IMG/VR virus record: IMGVR_UViG_3300037264_003347
Span: 1 to 35,926 of that record
Length of the DNA: 35,926 nucleotides
Source of the DNA: a virus
Reading direction: 5' to 3' (one strand)
The notes under the pieces are model-generated. The model had not been told where the DNA came from. It saw only the letters and a program-made list of their open reading frames with translations, and ran no database searches. Positions 31,015 through 35,926 of the stretch are shown piece by piece (the stretch's first letter is position 1; each line of letters starts with the position of its first letter). The position numbers were made by a program, and so were the translations under genes.

Positions 31015-31407
31015 ATGCGACGACCGTTCAGCACGATCTTGGAAGTGACTCTGACTACGGGCCTCGCGAGTCGCGAGCTTCTCGGCGAGTATGTTTCTGG
31101 TGAGGTGTTCGCCTACACCGTACGTGCCAGCGCTGCCACGAACGCGAACATGGACTTCTACCTGGTAGATCGCCTCGCTGACAGCGGCGATGACGACACC
31201 CCGGCGGCCAACGCTGCGGCGGAGTACCGGGTGGTGGACGACACGACGAACACGCCGGACGTTAGCGCCACGGAGAAGTTCATGGGCTCGGTGTTGGCGT
31301 ACCCGATGCCGTTCAAGAACGGGCTCCGTGTCTACTTCAATACCACTGGCGGCGCTGGGGGCACCTACATCGTCGAGGTCCGGGGCTGGACCGGGGACGC
31401 AGCATGA
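31015..31407 (+). CDS. Small virion protein, paralogue of the gene at 34095
   Basis: A 130-residue beta-rich protein from ATG 31015, with GTGGAGGCGAG upstream. Its C-terminus (YPMPFKNGLRVYFNTTGG, then GGTYIVEVRGW) matches the C-terminus of the protein at 34095-34466 (TVPFKNGLWVQVQGVGG, SGTYLVSLRG). Its central EVFAYTVRASAATNANMDFY corresponds to ETYTARCASGAGHVTVEVYV there. The two are therefore paralogues. It precedes the spike-like gene directly (ATGA overlap), and could be an attachment or capping protein for it. Confidence 0.7.
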   Translation: MRRPFSTILEVTLTTGLASRELLGEYVSGEVFAYTVRASAATNANMDFYLVDRLADSGDDDTPAANAAAEYRVVDDTTNTPDVSATEKFMGSVLAYPMPFKNGLRVYFNTTGGAGGTYIVEVRGWTGDAA

Positions 31408-32942
31408 GCCGGACATGGCCGCCGCCGAGCGCTGATGGTGTCGTCTCCGCGCTGGAGGGGGGCAACGCCACCGACGGCTCTTGGTTGGTGTACGACCCGG
31501 GGGCGCGCCTCGTTGGCGGTGCAGTGACCAGGGTGAACGGAACGCACAAGCACCTGGCGACCTGGGCGCTGGGGCTGGCGGGCACCACGATGGCGCAGGG
31601 GATCACCCTGTACCGGCGGATCCGCGACGCCGACGGCAACTACCCGAGCAACGAGCGTGGGTGTCCGCACCGCATCACCGCAGCGTGGGCGGGGCGGCTG
31701 CTGATGACCAGCGCCCACCGGATGATCTTGCTGTGCGGGTACGCTTCCGGCCCGCCGACCGACGGGGCCAGCATCGTCCGTCTGTACGGTATGCAGGATG
31801 GAACCGCTGGGAACATCCAGGTGAACGGTCGGATGTTTGGGACAGTCGCGGCATCGACGTACAGTCCGGGAGTCACGTCCACGCACCGGACACGGCAATG
31901 CTCGGTGATGCTGCCACGCATGTCGAACCAGTGCGCGATCCCCATCCTGCCGGGCACCGCCCCGGACGGGAACCGGGACGGGCTCAACACGGTGCGCAAC
32001 ACGTACACCGCCAACATCGACGAGGAGTTCGGGAACGAGGCGGAGGTTTACGAGTATATCTACATCGGCTGCGGTGCCGTCACCGTCGCCGACGTGCCGA
32101 TCTACTTCACCTTCGAGTCCGGCCTCATCGGCCCGAACGACAGCGGCTACCACTACAGCCCGGAGATGGGCGGCGCGCAGGAGCCGCTTCGCATCTACTG
32201 CGACGGCGACAGCAGGTGGTTCGGTGGCGCGGGTGGCGGCGGGGCTGGCGGCTACCCTGGCCTCCAGCGAGCGCTGGCCGAGTTCGAGCTGCGCCGCACC
32301 AGTGGTGCCCGCCGCCAACCGGTGCACTGTGTGGGGTACACCGGCTCGGGCATCGGGGTGGCGCCGTCGGCGTTCGGTGTCGATGGCCAGGTGGACACGG
32401 GGGCTGCTTCAGGCCGCGCGCTAACCGATAGCGTGGCCGACATCGCGGCGCGCATGACCTCGATCGGCAATGCCGGTCGGGATCTGCGAAACGGAGATCT
32501 CTTCCTGCTGTTCTTGGGAACGAATGATGCCGTGGCCTTGCGGACGGAGCCGCAGATGCGGGCAGACGTGGTGACGATCGCCGGGCTGGTGAAGGCTGCG
32601 TTTCCGAACTGCCGGGTGATCTTCGCCTTTACCCGAGGTGTTGGTTTCCCGCAGTACATCTTGTTGTGGCAAGGGATTGTCGCCTCCTTGCCTGCGAACG
32701 TGGATGGGTACCTCGACTTCGCGTCCTGGTTCACCGACGCGTTCGTGGTCTCCGGCCCGGACTCGCACCCGTCGTTGCCCCCATCGCCGACCGGCCTTGC
32801 TGCCTGGGATCCGCCCCTCCTGATGGACCCGGCCGCTGCGGACTTCACCCAGTATGGGATCTGCGCGATGGCTTACCACCTGTTTCGCTACATACACGGC
32901 GTTACCCCACCGCTTCTTGCGGGCGAGGTTGCGCCGGTCTAG
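31404..32942 (+). CDS. Tail spike/appendage with SGNH-hydrolase-like domain
   Basis: A 512-residue protein from ATG 31404. Residues 1-255 are an all-beta, Gly/Thr-rich module. Residues 256-500 have SGNH-hydrolase features: block I YCDGDSRWFGG (266-276) with candidate nucleophile S270, Gly-containing VGYTGSGIGV (310-319), block III GTND (372-375), and a beta-strand VIFAFTRG before a C-terminal helix. Such domains deacetylate or cleave surface polysaccharides in phage spikes. Block V is unusual: where DxxHLTxxGY is expected the sequence is AADFTQYGI, with aspartate (D480) in place of His. A D453-S-H455 pair lies 25 residues earlier. The enzyme could therefore be active through H455 or be an inactive binding domain. 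It is the strongest host-range candidate in the window. Confidence 0.7.
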   Translation: MSRTWPPPSADGVVSALEGGNATDGSWLVYDPGARLVGGAVTRVNGTHKHLATWALGLAGTTMAQGITLYRRIRDADGNYPSNERGCPHRITAAWAGRLLMTSAHRMILLCGYASGPPTDGASIVRLYGMQDGTAGNIQVNGRMFGTVAASTYSPGVTSTHRTRQCSVMLPRMSNQCAIPILPGTAPDGNRDGLNTVRNTYTANIDEEFGNEAEVYEYIYIGCGAVTVADVPIYFTFESGLIGPNDSGYHYSPEMGGAQEPLRIYCDGDSRWFGGAGGGGAGGYPGLQRALAEFELRRTSGARRQPVHCVGYTGSGIGVAPSAFGVDGQVDTGAASGRALTDSVADIAARMTSIGNAGRDLRNGDLFLLFLGTNDAVALRTEPQMRADVVTIAGLVKAAFPNCRVIFAFTRGVGFPQYILLWQGIVASLPANVDGYLDFASWFTDAFVVSGPDSHPSLPPSPTGLAAWDPPLLMDPAAADFTQYGICAMAYHLFRYIHGVTPPLLAGEVAPV

Positions 32943-32950
32943 GGGTTGTC

Positions 32951-33217
32951 ATGGCCGCGGACGATGTGATCTCCTTACTCATCAAGACCTCCTCGGAGGA
33001 GCGCAAGCTTCAGACCAAGGAGTTCACCGAGGCGTTGGACAAGCTCGGCGAGCGGATGGTTCGCACAGTGTGGCTGGCGGGGGCGTGCGTGATTGTGGCG
33101 CTCATCCTCCAGTCAGGGATCCCCGCTGCGTTCGAGGGGTTCGGCTTCAAGTTCTCGACGGCAGCGGTGGCCGCTGAAGGCCCCGAGCCGGCGGATGCGG
33201 CGGTCATCCCGCCATGA
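32951..33217 (+). CDS. Single-TM small membrane protein, holin candidate
   Basis: An 88-residue protein from ATG 32951 (GGGGTTGTC upstream). Residues 1-38 are charged and helical (SSEERKLQTKEFTEALDKLG). Residues ~39-61 form one membrane helix (TVWLAGACVIVALILQSGIP). A short Phe/Ala stretch and acidic tail follow. Small size and one or two membrane segments fit class III holins or XhlA-like membrane partners. The endolysin is 1.5 kb away, with two structural genes between. No other holin is obvious on the plus strand. Topology would likely be N-in, C-out. ATGA overlap with next gene. Confidence 0.55.
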   Translation: MAADDVISLLIKTSSEERKLQTKEFTEALDKLGERMVRTVWLAGACVIVALILQSGIPAAFEGFGFKFSTAAVAAEGPEPADAAVIPP

Positions 33218-34098
33218 CCCCGGCGCGCGAGCACCTCTCCTCGGCGCTGCGCCGGGCGCTCGCCATCACAGAGGAGTTGCTGCGGTCCCTGCTGCGGCAG
33301 TTGTCGAGGATTCTGGCCGCCATTACAAACATCACCACTACGTCTGGTGACGGGGGGCGCGTTGCTCTCGACGTGGCGATGTACTCGCCGGGCCTCGCGC
33401 TTTCCTTTGCGGGCAAAGCGAATACCGCCGCTCTGGTGGAGGTGCCGTTCTCGGCTACGGTGTACACAGAGCAGGCGGCCAACGGACAGCGAAGCATCTC
33501 GTCCACGTCGGTGCTTGATGCCGCCGCCGGGACTGGTGCTAGGACGGTGGGGCTTACCTATTACTCGCTGGTAGCCGGTGTCGTCACCGGTCCATTCACC
33601 GAAACCCTTACACTCAACGGCATTGTGGCGGTGAACACGGTGGCGACGAATATCTGCTTCATCGCCAAGATGGAGGTGCTCACGGCAGGAGTCGGCGGCG
33701 TTAACGCTGGCATCATCCAGCTGTTCACCTTGATCGCTGGAGGCGGGATAGTGTTCGCCTCGATCGCGGTTTCCGACCGGAGGACTTTTCTCGGGCTAAC
33801 CTACATTCCCACTGGGGCTGACCTGTATCTGACCGGCGTTGTGATTGCGTCTACGGCAAGCACCGGCAACGTGCCCCAGGCATCACTGCGCAGCATGCGG
33901 TACGACGTGGCAGCAGCAGCCGAGGCGGTGGTTCACGACAGGGTTTCCGTGCAGGGCCACACCGGTAGCAACACGATCCACTATCGAACCCCCCATCGCG
34001 TCACCGGGCCCGCGAGACTGCGCGCGTATGTGACGCCTGAGAACGTGCTGGCGCAGGTGCAGAGCTTGAACGCTACATACTATCAGGTGCCAGCATGA
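33214..34098 (+). CDS. Virion structural protein, 294 residues
   Basis: From ATG 33214. Residues 1-40 are a helical segment (ALAITEELLRSLLRQLSRIL) that might anchor or trimerise. Residues 60-294 are beta-rich. Around 95-120 the phrase SSTSVLDAAAGTGARTVGLT, and further on NGIVAVNTVATNICFIAKM and the Gly-rich VLTAGVGGVNAGIIQLF, match a pattern I recall from structural proteins of several phages (…AAxGTGARTVxIxY…). No enzyme motif. Located between the holin candidate and the second paralogous small protein. Probable tail- or capsid-attached protein. Confidence 0.7.
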   Translation: MTPAREHLSSALRRALAITEELLRSLLRQLSRILAAITNITTTSGDGGRVALDVAMYSPGLALSFAGKANTAALVEVPFSATVYTEQAANGQRSISSTSVLDAAAGTGARTVGLTYYSLVAGVVTGPFTETLTLNGIVAVNTVATNICFIAKMEVLTAGVGGVNAGIIQLFTLIAGGGIVFASIAVSDRRTFLGLTYIPTGADLYLTGVVIASTASTGNVPQASLRSMRYDVAAAAEAVVHDRVSVQGHTGSNTIHYRTPHRVTGPARLRAYVTPENVLAQVQSLNATYYQVPA

Positions 34099-34466
34099 CC
34101 ACGCCGTTCAAAGAGCAAGTGCAGGTGGTGCTGTCGTCGGTGGGCTGGGCTGCGGTAGAGGTGTTCGCCTCGGAGTCGGGCTGGCTCGAGACGTACACAG
34201 CGCGCTGTGCCAGCGGGGCCGGCCATGTCACGGTCGAGGTATACGTGTGCGACGGGCCGCTACCTCCCGGCCCGCCAGCCGCCGCGCCTACATTCGAGGA
34301 CCAGTTGGCCAGCGAGCTTGGCCTGGGGGCGGCGACGCTCGCCGCGGGCGTGCGTCTCGTGCCGGCCCGGACGGTGCCGTTCAAGAACGGGCTGTGGGTG
34401 CAGGTGCAAGGCGTCGGCGGCACCTCGGGAACGTACCTCGTTAGCCTACGGGGGGTGCTGATATGA
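34095..34466 (+). CDS. Small virion protein, paralogue of the gene at 31015
   Basis: A 123-residue beta-rich protein from ATG 34095 (ATGA overlap). It shares a C-terminal module (PFKNGLWVQVQ, SGTYLVSLRG) and the central TYTARCAS region with the protein at 31015-31407. A Pro-rich loop (PLPPGPPAAAPTFEDQLA) is inserted in the middle. The pair brackets the spike, holin candidate and structural gene. It could be a capping or attachment subunit for the appendage. The stop overlaps a tiny downstream ORF as ATGA. Confidence 0.7.
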   Translation: MTTPFKEQVQVVLSSVGWAAVEVFASESGWLETYTARCASGAGHVTVEVYVCDGPLPPGPPAAAPTFEDQLASELGLGAATLAAGVRLVPARTVPFKNGLWVQVQGVGGTSGTYLVSLRGVLI

Positions 34467-34522
34467 GCCAACCCCTCCCACCGTTGCCACCACCGAAGCC
34501 ACAACCCAGGAGTTGCTCATGA
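34463..34522 (+). CDS. Tiny Pro-rich 19-codon ORF
   Basis: MSQPLPPLPPPKPQPRSCS, 19 residues, with ATGA overlaps at both ends: ATG 34463 on the previous stop, and its TGA 34520-34522 on the next ATG. The Shine-Dalgarno of the next gene (CCAGGAGTTGCTC) lies inside it. The exact frame at both junctions suggests it is translated, either as a small product or as a ribosome relay that couples the structural operon to the lysis genes. No function is evident. Confidence 0.4.
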   Translation: MSQPLPPLPPPKPQPRSCS

Positions 34523-34746
34523 TCACCAGCGGAAGTCGAGCAGCAGCAGAAGCGAAGGCCCACGCCCGGGGCCTCACCCTCCCTCCGGTGCCGGTGGACA
34601 GGCAGGCGGTGCCCGATGTCCACGTCCCGGTCATCGCCGTGTCCGCCTCGGTGGCGGCAGCGGTGGCGAAGGCAGCGAGCAAGGCGGTCAAGGCGGTCAA
34701 GGCGGTGGTCAAGGCCGTCGCCCCGAAGAAGGGGAAGGGCAAGTGA
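34519..34746 (+). CDS. Cationic amphipathic-helix lysis protein (disruptin candidate)
   Basis: A 75-residue protein from ATG 34519 (TTG two codons earlier is open too, but ATG follows CCAGGAG). Residues ~40-66 (VIAVSASVAAAVAKAASKAV, then KAVKAVVKAVA) form a helix with lysines at spacings of 4, 3, 3 and 4, all on one face, and Ala/Val on the other. The helix is followed by PKKGKGK. This is the pattern of membrane-active cationic peptides, and of phage disruptins that break the outer membrane in phages without spanins. Residues 1-39 are a Pro-containing soluble leader. It directly precedes and overlaps the endolysin (GTGA). No spanin pair was recognised. DNA-binding (histone-like) is the main alternative. 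Confidence 0.6.
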   Translation: MITSGSRAAAEAKAHARGLTLPPVPVDRQAVPDVHVPVIAVSASVAAAVAKAASKAVKAVKAVVKAVAPKKGKGK

Positions 34747-35192
34747 ACCTCTCGCCCCACTTCACCCTTGCCGAGCTGTCGGTCACCGAGGTGCGTCACC
34801 TCCAGGCCACCAACCGCAGGGCGGCCGAGGGGTTCGTGACCACGTTGATGATCTTGTGCTCCATGCTGGAGAAGGTGCGCACCCTGTGCGGCGACCGGCC
34901 GGTGGTGATCCACTCCGGGTTCCGCAGCCCGGAGTTGAACAAGGCCATCGGCGGCAGTAAATATTCGCAGCATTCCAAGGGTGAAGCTGCCGACTTCCAC
35001 ATCGCCGGCCTCGACCTGCGCCGCGCCTTCGACCTCATCCGCAAGGCGGACCTATCGTTCGGCCAGCTCATCCTCGAGGATGGCGACGGTGATGGTGTCC
35101 CCACCTGGATACACGTCAGCCTCTCGTCGGAGAGGCACAGCCGCCAGGTGCTGACCTTCGACGGCACGGACTACCACCCCGTCAGCCCGTAG
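34743..35192 (+). CDS. Endolysin, peptidase M15-type (L,D/D,D-carboxypeptidase fold)
   Basis: A 149-residue protein from GTG 34743. The zinc-peptidase motif SGFRSPELNKAIGGSKYSQH (58-77) followed by SKGEAADFH gives H77 and D84 as zinc ligands. WIHVSL (123-128) gives the third ligand, H124, and EDGDG (112-116) lies near the catalytic acid. This corresponds to M15A enzymes that cut peptide stems or cross-links of peptidoglycan. The length is that of a single catalytic domain without a binding module or signal peptide, so export would need a holin. It terminates the plus-strand late operon and overlaps a convergent minus gene by 11 bases. Confidence 0.9.
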   Translation: MNLSPHFTLAELSVTEVRHLQATNRRAAEGFVTTLMILCSMLEKVRTLCGDRPVVIHSGFRSPELNKAIGGSKYSQHSKGEAADFHIAGLDLRRAFDLIRKADLSFGQLILEDGDGDGVPTWIHVSLSSERHSRQVLTFDGTDYHPVSP

Positions 35193-35292
35193 CCCAGGTC
35201 AGCAGCACGACGGTGCTGTACGCCAGCGTGTGCGCCAAGATCAGGCCGCACACCACCGCCGCGCTCGCCTCGAGCATGTCACGTATCTGCAT
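35182..35292 (-). CDS. Tiny membrane peptide convergent with endolysin
   Basis: A 36-residue peptide from ATG 35292, with TGGAGGTGACC before it. Residues 8-34 (EASAAVVCGLILAHTLAYST, then VVLLTWATG) are hydrophobic and likely membrane-embedded. The same frame is open upstream to GTG 35385, which overlaps the TGA of the previous gene (GTGA), giving an N-terminally extended 67-residue form with a Gly/Ser/Pro-rich front. Dual starts are reminiscent of holin/antiholin control, but only the short form has a strong ribosome site. The product may be part of the lysis timing system, or unrelated. Confidence 0.55.
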   Translation of the reverse strand: MQIRDMLEASAAVVCGLILAHTLAYSTVVLLTWATG

Positions 35293-35381
35293 GGTCACCT
35301 CCAGGGGAGAGGGGGGCTCACAGCCAAACCCGGAGAGGGACACTCCCGAACCGGAGCCCGCCCCCTCCCCCGAAGGGGACG

Positions 35382-35507
35382 TCACCAGCAGCCCGCCCCG
35401 TGCCCGCACACCGAGAGGAGCATCACCCCTCCGGCGAGGCAGTACAGCAGCTCGAACATCTCGATGACGTCCTGGCCGGTGATACCCCAGCTATCGTCTT
35501 CCAGCAT
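35382..35507 (-). CDS. Tiny membrane-associated peptide, 41 residues
   Basis: From ATG 35507, preceded by TAGGAGGTGACC. Residues 1-16 are acidic and helical (LEDDSWGITGQDVIEM). Residues ~18-36 are hydrophobic with cysteines (ELLYCLAGGVMLLSVCG), followed by HGAGCW. Likely a single-span membrane peptide. It is located in a minus-strand operon between a 69-residue protein and a second membrane peptide. After its stop, CCCCTTCGGGG on the minus strand can form a UUCG-type hairpin without a T-run. Confidence 0.55.
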   Translation of the reverse strand: MLEDDSWGITGQDVIEMFELLYCLAGGVMLLSVCGHGAGCW

Positions 35508-35516
35508 GGTCACCTC

Positions 35517-35726
35517 CTACGTGAGTTCGTTGCGCACCAACTCCTCGAGCTCGAGGCCCCCGCGCTCACGCGCCAGGGTCAGGAGCCCGAGCACCATCGC
35601 CCGGCTCCGGATCGACTGCCGCCTGTCCCCGAGGGACACCTCGAGCAGCCGGTTCTCGGCGGCTATGAGCCTCGGGGCCAGGTCGGTCTTCACCACCATC
35701 CGCCATTCGACGACGTCTTCTTGCAC
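35517..35726 (-). CDS. Small hypothetical protein, 69 residues
   Basis: From GTG 35726 with GAGAGGTGAGAA upstream, overlapping the end of the preceding gene. The protein is helical and charged (EWRMVVKTDLAPRLIAAENR at residues 7-26, then LLEVSLGDRRQSIRSRAMVL and LELEELVRNELT). Composition recalls small DNA-binding or antitoxin-like proteins, but no clear ribbon-helix-helix or HTH motif is assigned. Precedes the two membrane peptides in the same operon, so it may regulate that operon. Confidence 0.6.
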   Translation of the reverse strand: MQEDVVEWRMVVKTDLAPRLIAAENRLLEVSLGDRRQSIRSRAMVLGLLTLARERGGLELEELVRNELT

Positions 35727-35926
35727 TTCTCACCTCTCGGTGGAGCGTACCACGTCGGGTCACCTCGGGACATGGCCTCCCGCAGCAGCTCGCGCACGAG
35801 CCGAGCGAGCGGCAGCCCCCGCTCCATGGCGGCCTGCAGCAGGTAGCTGTGCACCTCGGCAGGCACGACAGCGTGCACCTCCCAGCGCTGGCGTCGGTGT
35901 ACCTGCCGGCGCTCGACCAGCGCGTG
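35690..35926 (-). CDS. Ribbon-helix-helix-like protein, truncated by window edge
   Basis: The frame is open to the right edge (79 codons visible), so the start lies outside or is GTG 35878 without a good ribosome site. Residues from HAVVPAEVHSYLLQAAMERG onward, then LPLARLVRELLREAM, fit the pattern of a short beta strand plus two helices of CopG/Arc-type ribbon-helix-helix regulators. The last ~20 residues (PPRGEKCKKTSSNGGWW) overlap the next gene. First visible gene of the right minus-strand operon; it could repress its own promoter or others on the phage. Confidence 0.55.
   Translation of the reverse strand, partial: HALVERRQVHRRQRWEVHAVVPAEVHSYLLQAAMERGLPLARLVRELLREAMSRGDPTWYAPPRGEKCKKTSSNGGWW

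Noticed and set aside
1-35926. Search for integrase, CI-like repressor, tRNA, rRNA, phage RNA polymerase and DNA polymerase
   Set aside because: None of the characteristic motifs were seen; absence is a by-eye result, and genes could lie outside the window.
1-35926. Direct terminal repeats or circular overlap between the two window ends
   Set aside because: The first ~60 and last ~60 bases do not match by eye. The right-end minus frame can be read on into the left end, but no convincing start was found there, so completeness is undecided.

Overview
The window is a GC-rich, very gene-dense, tailed-phage-like genome or most of one. It holds about 43 protein genes with almost no intergenic DNA. 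Most junctions are ATGA, GTGA or TGATG stop/start overlaps. The protein set points to a short-tailed (podovirus-like) phage: large terminase, portal, scaffold-like protein, HK97-type capsid protein, adaptor- and nozzle-like proteins, and a run of three internal-virion-like proteins ending in a 1706-residue giant. I see no tape measure, sheath or major tail-tube gene. No integrase, phage RNA polymerase, DNA polymerase or rRNA/tRNA gene was recognised, so the phage probably borrows the host replisome and transcription machinery. The host cannot be named; a candidate cationic outer-membrane-disrupting peptide beside the endolysin would fit a Gram-negative host.

Left arm, positions 1-5049. A plus-strand early operon (60-1938) carries small proteins: a Gly-Tyr/Gly-Asp repeat protein, a Lar-like antirestriction zinc-ribbon protein and a DEDD 3'-5' exonuclease. 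It converges on a minus-strand operon of accessory genes (1626-5049). That operon holds a pentapeptide-repeat protein, a Cys-rich protein, several unknowns and an Ala-rich 9-bp-repeat protein. All are translationally coupled and fed from the replication genes upstream.

Replication and recombination, 5088-9092. On the minus strand lie a DnaB-type helicase and a putative replication initiator. The initiator gene contains three exact 20-bp direct repeats at helical spacing, a candidate iteron origin. A 96-bp divergent control region with nested inverted repeats and a good sigma70-like promoter separates this from the plus-strand operon, which begins with a small protein and an ERF-family annealing protein.

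Packaging and virion, 9152-34466, all plus strand: unknown small genes, terminase large subunit, portal, zinc-ribbon protein, scaffold region, capsid, decoration-like protein, terminator-like hairpin, adaptor- and nozzle-like proteins, three small appendage-like proteins, ejection proteins, then an appendage cassette. That cassette has an SGNH-hydrolase-like spike bracketed at a distance by two paralogous small proteins, with a single-TM holin candidate inside it.

Lysis and right end, 34463-35926: a 19-codon Pro-rich ORF, a Lys/Ala amphipathic-helix protein (disruptin candidate) and an M15-type endolysin. A converging minus-strand operon carries two tiny membrane peptides, an unknown 69-residue protein and a ribbon-helix-helix-like protein cut by the window edge.
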